Shown: positions 14,962 to 22,025 of the stretch, piece after piece
How positions within the stretch are numbered: position 1 is the first letter of the stretch
How the letters are laid out: every line of letters starts with the position of its first letter
Source: Bacteroidota bacterium
GTDB lineage: Bacteria > Bacteroidota > Bacteroidia > Chitinophagales > Chitinophagaceae
NCBI GenBank assembly: GCA_023417815.1
Contig: JAEZEI010000036.1
Coordinates: 1 to 29,233 of the forward strand
Direction of reading: 5' to 3'
Length of the DNA: 29,233 bases
The notes under the pieces: generated by a model
Seen by the model: only the letters and a program-made list of their open reading frames with translations
The model's database searches: none
Told to the model about the DNA's origin: nothing
Translations under genes and position numbers: made by a program

Positions 14962-15604
14962 ATGGGGCAAGGCGAATAATTTCCCAATCGCTGGTTCTTT
15001 TTATGTAGCAGATCCTGTCGTGCAGCCTTCCCTTTCTACCCTGCCAGAATTCGATCCGTTGTGGGTCTATACAAAAGCCTCCCCAGGTGGGAGGGCAGGC
15101 AATTTCTTTATCCCTTAATTCAGTACTTAATTGTTGAAACCTCTTCTCAAGGAATTCCCTGTCCGGTACAACCTCACTTTGTGGACTAGCCAGGGCACCT
15201 ATCCGGCTTTCAAAAGGTCTCGTACGGAAATATGCATCGTTTTCTTCAGCACTTAATTTTCCTGCCCTTCCTTCCACCCTTACCTGCCTTTCTAATTCAG
15301 GCCAGAAGAAAACCAGGGAAGCAAATGGATTTTTTAAAAGATGATTAGCCTTCCTGCTATTGTAATTGGTGAAGAAAACAAATCCCCTTGCACCATAATC
15401 CTTCAATAATACAATCCTTGAAGATGGCCGGCCATTTTCATCAACAGTTGAAAGCGTCATCGCATTCACTTCGGTCAATTCACTCTCAAGTGCTTCCTCC
15501 CACCACGAAGTAAATTGCAGGATCGGATCGCGGGACACAGAATTTTCATCCAGGAACTTTAATGAATATTCACGCCGAATAGATGCAATATTCTTCATGA
15601 CCAT
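14960..15604 (-). CDS. pdxH: Pyridoxamine 5'-phosphate oxidase
   Basis: PdxH is an FMN enzyme that oxidises pyridoxine or pyridoxamine 5'-phosphate to pyridoxal 5'-phosphate, the last step of the vitamin B6 salvage and DXP-dependent routes. The ~214 residues show IRREYSLKFLDE, AMTLSTVDENGRPSSRIVLLK, FFTNYNSRKA, FFWPELERQVRVEG, GALASPQSEV, PPTWGGFCIDPQRIEFWQG and RLHDRICY, and end with IIRLAP like the E. coli enzyme. Possible starts are TTG at 15616, ATG at 15604 and ATG at 15598 (MKNIASIRREY). The two ATGs fit the family better; I use 15604. GACTTTTG on the minus strand (15614-15621), seven of eight to the -7 consensus, lies just upstream. Confidence 0.95.
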   Translation of the reverse strand: MVMKNIASIRREYSLKFLDENSVSRDPILQFTSWWEEALESELTEVNAMTLSTVDENGRPSSRIVLLKDYGARGFVFFTNYNSRKANHLLKNPFASLVFFWPELERQVRVEGRAGKLSAEENDAYFRTRPFESRIGALASPQSEVVPDREFLEKRFQQLSTELRDKEIACPPTWGGFCIDPQRIEFWQGRKGRLHDRICYIKRTSDWEIIRLAP

Positions 15605-15646
15605 TGTTTTGAACAAAAGTCATTCAATCCTCCTGAATAAAAAAGT

Positions 15647-16072
15647 CTAAGGTTCCTGCCCGGATTTTTTGTTCACGGATTCTTTCAGGCTGTCGAAGCC
15701 TTCCTTCAGAGTATAACCTGCCTCCCGGTAAGCATAGGTTGCATATAACAGGAATAATGCGCCGATCAATGCCAGGTAAAACCCGTAAGTAAATAATCCA
15801 AGGTTATTTATGCTTCGTAATAGGAAAATAACCATTGCTACTGCAGCAATGCCAGACAATCCCATTCCTATGGTCCACATTGTTCTGTCGAGTGCCTTAG
15901 CCTGGTTGCCCATAAAAGCGATCGCAGCACATCCAAGAAAACAAAGGAATACCAGGATTCCCCAGCCTCTCATTCCATTAATGGATACAAAAAGAATTTC
16001 CACCCAGGGTAAGAACATGCCCAGGGCTCCGATCCCGGCAGCGATCAGCATCATTTTTCTTTGTTTATGCAT
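15647..16072 (-). CDS. Small four-helix membrane protein, unknown function
   Basis: The 141-residue product has four clear hydrophobic segments at about 8-26, 37-55, 66-86 and 95-114. A short basic start (HKQRK) and a charged cytoplasmic-looking tail with LKEGFDSLKESVNKKSGQE are also visible. No catalytic or binding motif is recognised. The ATG at 16072 is used; an internal ATG at 16054 (MMLIAAG) is possible. It lies 30 bases upstream of pdxH on the same strand, so some co-transcription is possible. The neighbours give no clue to its role. Confidence 0.7.
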   Translation of the reverse strand: MHKQRKMMLIAAGIGALGMFLPWVEILFVSINGMRGWGILVFLCFLGCAAIAFMGNQAKALDRTMWTIGMGLSGIAAVAMVIFLLRSINNLGLFTYGFYLALIGALFLLYATYAYREAGYTLKEGFDSLKESVNKKSGQEP

Positions 16073-16148
16073 AATATTTTGATTTATGCCGACAAAGTAT
16101 AAAGTATTAATGTGAAATGCAAGCCCCCGTATTTGGGATGATAAACAC

Positions 16149-16655
16149 TCACTCCTTAGGAGTAGAAAGCTGATTTTTTAATTTCCTGTTCTCATATTTC
16201 AACAATTCGATCTCTTCCTTTTGTATTTCAGTTTCGCTTTCCAGTTCAGCAACCCTGCTCTTAGCTTTGGTCAATTCCTTAAAAAGTCCGGAAACAGATC
16301 GCAATTCTTCCTGAGTATCCAGCAATGCAGTTACGCTGCTGGTTAATTGATCCTTAAGGGTATAATATTCTTTTTCGATCTGCAGTGATTGCATCACTTC
16401 CTCTTCCATTGAGGCTTCGCGCCTTGTTGCGCCTTCCATCTCCATCTGCTTTTGTCCAATAAAATCCTGAAGCTGGGATATCTCGTTTAATGTATTCTCC
16501 AGTTTGCTTTTCATCTCCACTGCCTCAGCAGCTTTTTGCCGAAGCAATTCAAGTTCTTCTTCCCTAACCCCGATCAGTTCATTGAGGTCTTTTAGTTGCA
16601 GCTGAAGATATTCATTCTCGCTGGCAAGTTTTTGTATATGTTCTGATAGTTGCAT
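16149..16655 (-). CDS. Coiled-coil protein coupled to pyrH, unknown function
   Basis: The 168-residue protein is almost entirely heptad-patterned and charged: ENEYLQLQLKDLNELIGVREEELELLRQ at the start, then LENTLNEISQLQDFIG and, near the end, VAELESETEIQKEEIELLKY. It has no signal peptide, membrane segment or globular domain, so it is probably a cytoplasmic rod, perhaps an oligomer or scaffold. Its ATG shares one base with the pyrH stop (TGATG), so ribosomes finishing pyrH can restart here. I do not recognise a family. The coding frame is real by its consistent heptads and coupling; the function cannot be inferred from UMP kinase. Confidence 0.7.
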   Translation of the reverse strand: MQLSEHIQKLASENEYLQLQLKDLNELIGVREEELELLRQKAAEAVEMKSKLENTLNEISQLQDFIGQKQMEMEGATRREASMEEEVMQSLQIEKEYYTLKDQLTSSVTALLDTQEELRSVSGLFKELTKAKSRVAELESETEIQKEEIELLKYENRKLKNQLSTPKE

Positions 16656-17365
16656 CAGCTTACGAGTGTTCCCACGCTTTCACCTGTAACCACTGCCAGC
16701 AGGTTACCTGGCTTATTCATATCGAATACAACAATAGGAAGATTATTCTCCATGCACAGGGTAAATGCAGTCATATCCATTACGCGAAGATTGCGCTGGA
16801 TGCATTCATTGAAGGAAATTCTTTCAAAGCGGGTAGCAGAAGGATCTTTCTCAGGGTCCGCGGTGTAAATTCCATCAACCCTCGTACCTTTCAGGATGAC
16901 ATCAGCTTTGATCTCTATTGCGCGAAGTGACCCGGCCGTATCTGTTGTAAAATATGGATTGCCTGTTCCTGCACCGAAGATCACGACCCTTCCCTTTTCA
17001 AGATGCCTCATTGCCTTGCGGCGAATATATGGTTCTGCGATCTGTTCCATCTTGATCGCACTTTGAAGCCTTGTATAAACCCCGGCCTTTTCGAGGGCAC
17101 TTTGAACTGCCATTCCATTTATCATGGTTGCAAGCATTCCCATGTAATCGCCATGTGCTCTTTCAATACCTGTTTCAGCCTCGTTCATCCCGCGGTAAAT
17201 ATTACCTCCCCCGATAACCAACGCTACCTCAACGCCAAGTTCAACGATCTGTTTGATCTCATGTGCATATTGACTCATTACGGCAGGGTCAAGACCGAAA
17301 CTCTTGTCGCCCATTAGAGATTCACCGGATAATTTAAGTAGAACGCGTTTATATTTCGGGAGCAT
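16655..17365 (-). CDS. pyrH: UMP kinase
   Basis: PyrH phosphorylates UMP to UDP with ATP, an essential step to UTP and CTP, and forms hexamers in the cytoplasm. The 236 residues are typical for the bacterial amino-acid-kinase-fold enzyme. Motifs are YKRVLLKLSGESLMG, VALVIGGGNIYRG, RAHGDYMGMLATMINGMA, FGAGTGNPYFTTDTAGSLRA and GIYTADPEKDPSATRF. It lies after tsf, as in many bacteria (rpsB-tsf-pyrH), but here a strong terminator separates them. TATCTTCG on the minus strand (17383-17390) is a seven-of-eight -7 box that could start its own transcript; the matching -33 is poor. The downstream coiled-coil gene overlaps by one base. Confidence 0.97.
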   Translation of the reverse strand: MLPKYKRVLLKLSGESLMGDKSFGLDPAVMSQYAHEIKQIVELGVEVALVIGGGNIYRGMNEAETGIERAHGDYMGMLATMINGMAVQSALEKAGVYTRLQSAIKMEQIAEPYIRRKAMRHLEKGRVVIFGAGTGNPYFTTDTAGSLRAIEIKADVILKGTRVDGIYTADPEKDPSATRFERISFNECIQRNLRVMDMTAFTLCMENNLPIVVFDMNKPGNLLAVVTGESVGTLVS

Positions 17366-17418
17366 CTGAGAACTTTTGATTGCGAAGATATATTTTTTGA
17401 CCCTGAGTAAATGGCATT

Positions 17419-17449
17419 AAAAAACCCGGTAAAGATTACCGGGCTTTTT
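17419..17449 (-). terminator. Intrinsic terminator after tsf
   Basis: On the minus strand an eight-pair CCCGGTAA/TTACCGGG stem (plus-strand 17425-17432 and 17436-17443, three-base loop) is followed by six T (A at 17419-17424 on plus). It ends the rplM-rpsI-rpsB-tsf transcript before pyrH. The tract on the other side is also A/T-rich, but no plus-strand gene ends here. Confidence 0.9.
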
Positions 17450-17462
17450 AAGAATTTTAATA

Positions 17463-18287
17463 TTATCCAAGAGCTACTCTTTTGAACTCAGTAATCTTGA
17501 GATCAGCATCTACGCTCTTAAGATAATCGCTAACGCTTTTACTGTTATCTTTTACGAAGGCCTGTGCCATAAGGGTATTTTCCTTGAAGAATTTATTCAC
17601 TTTCCCCACAGCGATCTTTTCAGCCATTTCAGCAGGTTTGCCTTCCGATTTAATTTGTTCTATCGCAATTTCCCTTTCACGGGCGATCATATCTGGTGAA
17701 ACCTGTGATTCATCAATAGCCAGGGGATTCATCGCAGCGATCTGCATTGCTACGTCCCTGCCTGCGTCCGCAACTTCTTTGTTCAGACCAACCAAAACCC
17801 CCATACGGTTTGCACCATGAATATAACTTGCTACAAACGGTGCATCTATCCTTTCAAACTTGGTCACAGCTATCTTTTCGCCGATAGAGGCAAGTTTATC
17901 ATTGATCAATTCTTCAACTGTAGCTCCATTTACCTGCACCTTATTAAGTTCTTCAGCAGACTTAACGTTATTGCTTATAGCTGCATCAGCAATGCTTTGA
18001 GCGAATGCAACGAAATCAGCATTCTTACTTACAAAATCCGTTTCGCAACTTATGCAAAGCACAATTCCTGATTTATTATCGGTCGTGGTTTTGGCAAGCA
18101 CCACACCCTCTTTTGCCTCACGATCCATTCTTTTCGCAGCCACTTTTTGTCCTTGCTTACGAAGCCAGTCAATCGCAGCTTCAAAATCACCATTACTTTC
18201 TGTAAGTGCCTTGCGACAATCGAGCATACCTGCCCCGGTTGCCTGGCGTAATTTATTTATATCTGATGCTGTAATAGTAGCACTCAT
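17463..18287 (-). CDS. tsf: Elongation factor Ts
   Basis: EF-Ts is the nucleotide exchange factor that regenerates EF-Tu-GTP. The 274 residues are normal. The N-terminal UBA-like domain shows DINKLRQATGAGMLDCRKAL and EAAIDWLRKQG. The core has the EF-Tu contact motif CETDFVSKN and SYIHGANRMGVLVGLN, followed by the second half with QIAAMNPLAIDE and the coiled-coil hairpin. The start at 18287 (MSATITASDINKL) fits. It is 36 bases downstream of rpsB on the same strand and should be co-transcribed with it; a strong terminator follows. Confidence 0.97.
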   Translation of the reverse strand: MSATITASDINKLRQATGAGMLDCRKALTESNGDFEAAIDWLRKQGQKVAAKRMDREAKEGVVLAKTTTDNKSGIVLCISCETDFVSKNADFVAFAQSIADAAISNNVKSAEELNKVQVNGATVEELINDKLASIGEKIAVTKFERIDAPFVASYIHGANRMGVLVGLNKEVADAGRDVAMQIAAMNPLAIDESQVSPDMIAREREIAIEQIKSEGKPAEMAEKIAVGKVNKFFKENTLMAQAFVKDNSKSVSDYLKSVDADLKITEFKRVALG

Positions 18288-18323
18288 GTTTGTCCTTTTT
18301 AATGATTAACAATAAAGATCTGG

Positions 18324-19208
18324 TTACCTGGCTCCGCCTGGCTTCCTGGCTCCGCCAGCAGCCGGGGTACGGCGACGTGTTGTACCCCCACCTGAACGGC
18401 CAGCACCACCGCGCCTTCCTTTATCTTCTCCACCGTCTGCTTTTTGCTCAAAGCGCGCTGCTCTCGCTTCTGCGGTCTCTTCAGAATCTGTATGATCTTC
18501 TTCATCCTTATCAGCCTGGCGTTCTGCAAGACCTTCAGCAATTGCTGCGGTGATATAATTCACTACGATCGCAATTGACTTGGTTGCATCATCATTGCTC
18601 GGGATGGCAAAATCGATCTTATTAGGGTCGCAGTTGGTATCTACCATACCGAACGTGCTAATGTTAAGTCTTTTTGCTTCAGAAAGAGCGATATGCTCGT
18701 GGCCTATGTCCACCATAAACAAAGCAGCTGGCACACGGCTGATCTGCGCGATACCACCAAGAACCTTTTCCATCTTATCCTTATCACGGGTAAGCGTAAG
18801 TCTTTCCTTCTTGGTAAGATTTTCTGCGCTACCATCTGCAAGCATTTTTTCAATGCTCTGCATCTTCTTAACGCTCTTACGCACAGTGTTGAAGTTGGTA
18901 AGCATTCCACCTAACCAGCGTTCAGTAACATATGGCATGTTTACACGCTGGGCACATTCCTGCACGATCTCTTTCGCCTGCTTCTTAGTAGCAACGAACA
19001 TGATCTTTTTACCGCTGCGTGCAATTGATTTAAGTGCTGAAGCGGCCTCCTGCAAACCTTCAACAGTTTTGTTAAGGTCAATGATATGGATCCCCTTCTT
19101 TTCTGCGAAGATGTATGGAAGCATTTTCGGATTCCATTTCTTTTTAAGGTGACCGAAATGTACCCCTGCTTCAAGAAGTTGCTGTTGTAAGGAAGTGTTA
19201 TTTTCCAT
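18324..19208 (-). CDS. rpsB: 30S ribosomal protein uS2 with C-terminal acidic/Gly-Arg tail
   Basis: uS2 binds the 30S head-body junction and recruits uS1 in many bacteria. The core (1-~230) is canonical: LLEAGVHFGHLKKKWNPKM, YIFAEKKGIHIIDLNKT, GKKIMFVATKKQAKEIV, PYVTERWLGGMLTNFNTV and FGMVDTNCDPNKIDFAIPSND. At 294 residues it is about 40-60 longer than common forms. The extra C-terminus first is acidic (DKDEEDHTDSEETAE), then rich in Gly, Arg and Ala, ending in GGARKPGGAR. The final codons come from a partial 18-base tandem repeat (18327-18338 and 18345-18356 identical over 12 bases). The frame stays open and ends cleanly, so the tail looks real. It lies between rpsI (57 bases upstream) and tsf. 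Confidence 0.96.
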   Translation of the reverse strand: MENNTSLQQQLLEAGVHFGHLKKKWNPKMLPYIFAEKKGIHIIDLNKTVEGLQEAASALKSIARSGKKIMFVATKKQAKEIVQECAQRVNMPYVTERWLGGMLTNFNTVRKSVKKMQSIEKMLADGSAENLTKKERLTLTRDKDKMEKVLGGIAQISRVPAALFMVDIGHEHIALSEAKRLNISTFGMVDTNCDPNKIDFAIPSNDDATKSIAIVVNYITAAIAEGLAERQADKDEEDHTDSEETAEARAARFEQKADGGEDKGRRGGAGRSGGGTTRRRTPAAGGARKPGGAR

Positions 19209-19265
19209 TTTCTATTTTTATTTCGCTGCAGATAGCCACAGCCATTGATTTTTAAATAATTGATA

Positions 19266-19655
19266 TTAACGCTTGCTGAACTGGAAGCTTCTCCTTGCTT
19301 TCTTACGGCCTGGTTTCTTACGTTCAACTGAGCGTGGATCACGCTTCAGGAGACCTGCAGCTTTCAAAGAAGGGCGGTATTCAGCATTAACTTCAAGAAG
19401 AGCGCGGGATATACCAAGTTTTGCAGCTTCAGCCTGTCCTTTAACACCACCTCCGGTAGCGTTGATAACGATATCATATTTATCGATCGCTTCAACTGCT
19501 TTTAAAGGAGCCTCTACCTGGTTTTGAAGATATACCAGAGGGAAATAGGTTTTATAATCTTTCCCGTTGATTGTAATGGCACCATTACCACGTGAAAGGA
19601 AGACGCGTGTTACCGCTTCTTTCCGGCGGCCGACTGCATTCTTTTGCTTTTCCAT
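19266..19655 (-). CDS. rpsI: 30S ribosomal protein uS9
   Basis: The 129 residues are a complete uS9, a 30S head protein whose C-terminal tail reaches the P-site tRNA. Signatures are NAVGRRKEAVTRVFL, GAITINGKDYKTYFP, TGGGVKGQAEAAKLGISRAL and LKRDPRSVERKKPGRKKARRSFQFSKR, with the conserved SKR end. It follows rplM by 31 bases, the usual bacterial order L13-S9, and is probably translated from the rplM transcript. Confidence 0.98.
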   Translation of the reverse strand: MEKQKNAVGRRKEAVTRVFLSRGNGAITINGKDYKTYFPLVYLQNQVEAPLKAVEAIDKYDIVINATGGGVKGQAEAAKLGISRALLEVNAEYRPSLKAAGLLKRDPRSVERKKPGRKKARRSFQFSKR

Positions 19656-19686
19656 GTATTATAATTATTTAGCCTGGAGGCTATGA

Positions 19687-20142
19687 TTATTTTGATTGAT
19701 TAAGGTTAAGTGGAGTTGCTTTTTGGGCTGTATGCGGATGCTCAGCTCCCGCATAAACAAAAAGTTTCTTGTACATTTTGCGACCCAGCCTGTTCTTTGG
19801 CAACATGCCTTTTACAGCACGCTCAATAACAACTTCAGGACGGCGGTTAAGCAGTTTTCCTGCTTTTTCTGCCTTCTGGCCACCTGGATAACCGCTGAAT
19901 GTCAGGTACTCCTTGTCTTCTAGCTTGTTTCCGGTGAACTTAACTTTATCGGCATTGATCACAATAACAAAATCCCCGCAATCTACGTGGGGAGTGTAAT
20001 AGGCCTTGTTCTTGCCTCTCAGGATCGCTGCGATCCTTGAACACATACGACCTACGGTTTGATTAGCACCGTCTACAACGTACCAGTTACGCTGAACAGT
20101 AGCCTCGTTCGCATGTTTGGTGGTAAAATGTAATTTGCTCAT
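19687..20142 (-). CDS. rplM: 50S ribosomal protein uL13
   Basis: The 151 residues are a complete uL13, an early-assembly 50S protein. Motifs include RNWYVVDGANQTVGRMCSRI, AAILRGKNKAYYTPHVDCGD, KVKFTGNKLEDKEYLTFSGY, VIERAVKGMLPKNRLGRKM and LFVYAGAEHPHTAQKATPL. It is the first gene of the rplM-rpsI-rpsB-tsf transcript. A full-consensus promoter lies 76 bases upstream, and the intervening leader can form a compact structure, which is expected for ribosomal-protein feedback control. Confidence 0.98.
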   Translation of the reverse strand: MSKLHFTTKHANEATVQRNWYVVDGANQTVGRMCSRIAAILRGKNKAYYTPHVDCGDFVIVINADKVKFTGNKLEDKEYLTFSGYPGGQKAEKAGKLLNRRPEVVIERAVKGMLPKNRLGRKMYKKLFVYAGAEHPHTAQKATPLNLNQSK

Positions 20143-20166
20143 TATAAAAACTTATGCCTTACGGCG

Positions 20167-20212
20167 GTTTAAGATCCAGACCGCTATCCCGGTCCGGCCG
20201 CTTTTTTTAAAC
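20167..20212 (-). promoter_or_regulatory. Structured leader of rplM (candidate ribosomal-protein autoregulatory RNA)
   Basis: In minus-strand RNA, CCGGACCG (20190-20197) pairs with CGGTCTGG (20176-20183), eight pairs with one G-U, closing a six-base GGATAG loop. An outer helix pairs GTTTAA (20207-20212) with TTAAAC (20167-20172), leaving an A-rich asymmetric internal loop. The predicted transcript starts near 20214, at the outer helix. Feedback leaders in front of L13 have, as I recall, been described in Bacteroidia. Confidence 0.55.
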
Positions 20213-20218
20213 GGACCG

Positions 20219-20249
20219 CAAAGGTACGCTGAACAAATCATATTGCCAA
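20219..20249 (-). promoter_or_regulatory. Promoter of the rplM operon
   Basis: On the minus strand, TTG (20247-20249), a 20-base spacer and TACCTTTG (20219-20226) match the Bacteroidota consensus. The transcript start is expected about 70 bases before the rplM ATG. Confidence 0.75.
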
Positions 20250-20315
20250 GGATTTCAAGAGATATTTTCTACCACACCTTTACAATTAATTGAAAATCAG
20301 TAAAAATTTTGACTG

Positions 20316-21953
20316 TTAATTTTGAATGCTCCAAACTTTCACTCCATTAATATAAGTAGAATGAGGCTTCATAGCAGGAATCTTGGAGATATCGGTCTGC
20401 ATAATATCTTTTTCGAGTATTATAAAATCGGCCAGTTTCCCTTTTTCAAGACTGCCTTTCTCTTTTTCCTGGAATGCTGCCCTGGCAGCCCAGATAGTCA
20501 TTCCTCTTAATGCTTCCTGCCTGCTTAATCCATTATTAACCTGGAAGCCGTTTTCAGGATATCCCTTCTCATCCTTCCTGGCAACAGCAGCATAGAAAGT
20601 TTTAAAGGGGCTTATGAATTCCACCGGGAAATCAGTTCCCAGGGGCATCCAGCCATTAGTAGACAAAAGTTGTTTGTAGGCATAGGCATGCCTGATCCGA
20701 TCACTTCCAAGCCTATCCCCTGCCCAGTACATATCACTGGTTGCATGAGTTGGCTGAACCGACGGTATTATACTGTAATCACCAAACCACTTAAAATCAC
20801 CGGGCGATACCACCTGGGCATGCTCTATCCGCCATCTCCTGTCATTGCGCCCCTTCAAAACTTCCGCATATGTTCTCAGGATCTGCCTGTTTCCGCTATC
20901 ACCTATGGCATGGGTGCACATTTGAAGATTGGAATTGAATAATCTCCTTGCCTTGTCCTTAAAATAGGAAGTATCGCTTAATAGAAATCCTTTCCAGTTG
21001 CTGCTGTCAGCATAATCGCTCAACAGGCATGCGCCCCTGCTTCCGAGAGCTCCATCTGCATAAAGCTTAAAGCCTCCTACGGTAAGCCTTCCATTTTCAT
21101 ACCTGCCCTTTTTGATCCATTTGTCGTAGTAATGCAGGCTGTCTGTAAGAAGCGCATATATCCTGATATTCAGATCGCCCTGGCCATAGGCATTTTCCAA
21201 TAAGGTAACTGTATGCTCGCTTACTCCACAATCATGAATGGATGTTAAACCCAGTCCAACACATTCCTGTTCAAGTTCCTTAAAGAATCTAAGCGCCAGG
21301 CTGTCGCTTACATGAGGGATCCTGGATTCCACCAGTCCCATTGCATTATCTATGAGTAAACCGGTTAGTCGACCCTTCTTAACCTGAACAGCACCACCAC
21401 TCACCCTGGTACCGGTGGTGATCCCTGCGATCTGCAACGCCCGGGTATTTGCAATTGCCGCATGCCCGTCCACCCTTTTAAGAAACACAGGTCGATCAGG
21501 AAAAAGACTGTCCAATGCCCGGTTATCCGGGTAATCCTTTTTATACCAGTCGTTTTGATCCCATCCTCTTCCATATATCCACTCCATTGGTGCATTCTCT
21601 CCATATCCGGCAAGTTTTGCGATAATTTCTTCCCACGATCCCGTTCCAACCAGGTCGCATTTCCACCGGTCTGTAGCATACCCGGTAAAATGGCAATGTG
21701 CATCTATAAATCCCGGATAAATAGCTTTACCTCCCGCATCAATAGTTTCAATTGCCTTATACTTCCCTAGTATAGCTTCATTCGAACCAGTTTCCACGAT
21801 ACGCCCATTCTCAATAGCCATAGCTTGCTTTATTGAAAAAGAATCATCTACAGTATAAATGACCGCGTTATGAACTACCAGGCTTACTTTTTCAGTTGAA
21901 GTGCAGGAAAGGGAAAATATGGTTGCCAGTAGAATAAAAGAGGAATATCGCAT
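20316..21953 (-). CDS. Amidohydrolase family (YtcJ-like) lipoprotein
   Basis: The ATG at 21953 (MRYSSFILLATIFSLSC) is chosen: it yields a lipoprotein signal with lipobox SLSC, while the open frame up to 22058 would overlap the start of divergent ligA. The 545-residue protein is an Amidohydro_3 enzyme with a metal-dependent TIM-barrel fold. Motifs are GFIDAHCHFTGYA (HxH metal site), RVDGHAAIANT, GLTSIHDCG, CTHAIGDSGNRQILRTY, RRWRIEHAQVV and PLGTDFPVEFISPFKT. The beta-sandwich halves are VHNAVIYTVDD at the N-terminus and KLADFIILEKDI near the C-terminus. Relatives hydrolyse N-acyl or formyl compounds; the substrate here is unknown. It is probably lipid-anchored and periplasm- or surface-exposed. 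Confidence 0.88.
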   Translation of the reverse strand: MRYSSFILLATIFSLSCTSTEKVSLVVHNAVIYTVDDSFSIKQAMAIENGRIVETGSNEAILGKYKAIETIDAGGKAIYPGFIDAHCHFTGYATDRWKCDLVGTGSWEEIIAKLAGYGENAPMEWIYGRGWDQNDWYKKDYPDNRALDSLFPDRPVFLKRVDGHAAIANTRALQIAGITTGTRVSGGAVQVKKGRLTGLLIDNAMGLVESRIPHVSDSLALRFFKELEQECVGLGLTSIHDCGVSEHTVTLLENAYGQGDLNIRIYALLTDSLHYYDKWIKKGRYENGRLTVGGFKLYADGALGSRGACLLSDYADSSNWKGFLLSDTSYFKDKARRLFNSNLQMCTHAIGDSGNRQILRTYAEVLKGRNDRRWRIEHAQVVSPGDFKWFGDYSIIPSVQPTHATSDMYWAGDRLGSDRIRHAYAYKQLLSTNGWMPLGTDFPVEFISPFKTFYAAVARKDEKGYPENGFQVNNGLSRQEALRGMTIWAARAAFQEKEKGSLEKGKLADFIILEKDIMQTDISKIPAMKPHSTYINGVKVWSIQN

Positions 21954-21967
21954 CGATAAGGTTTTGA

Positions 21968-22000
21968 CAAAAATATGCGAATAATAAAAGGCTCTTTCAA
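21968..22000 (-). promoter_or_regulatory. Probable promoter of the amidohydrolase gene
   Basis: Minus-strand TATTTTTG (21968-21975) is a full -7 match, 14 bases before the ATG. The nearest TTG (21998-22000) is 22 bases upstream, slightly long. Confidence 0.5.
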
Positions 22001-22013
22001 TAAAGGTGTGCGC

Positions 22014-22021
22014 TAATTTTA
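22014..22021 (+). promoter_or_regulatory. Possible -7 element of ligA
   Basis: TAATTTTA matches seven of eight positions of TAnnTTTG. It ends four bases before the ATG, which would give a nearly leaderless mRNA. Confidence 0.35.
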
Positions 22022-22025
22022 CTTT

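Noticed and set aside
14775..15008. 77-codon frame after HU
   Set aside because: It begins inside the HU terminator, overlaps bTHX in another frame and runs through the bidirectional terminator into pdxH.
18327..18356. Short direct repeat as a mobile or CRISPR-like repeat
   Set aside because: Two 12-base copies with 18-base period lie in frame in the rpsB tail and encode GGAR units; no further copies are seen.
18580..19152. 190-codon frame antisense to rpsB
   Set aside because: It is a mirror of the strongly conserved uS2 coding sequence, with no recognisable domain or start context.
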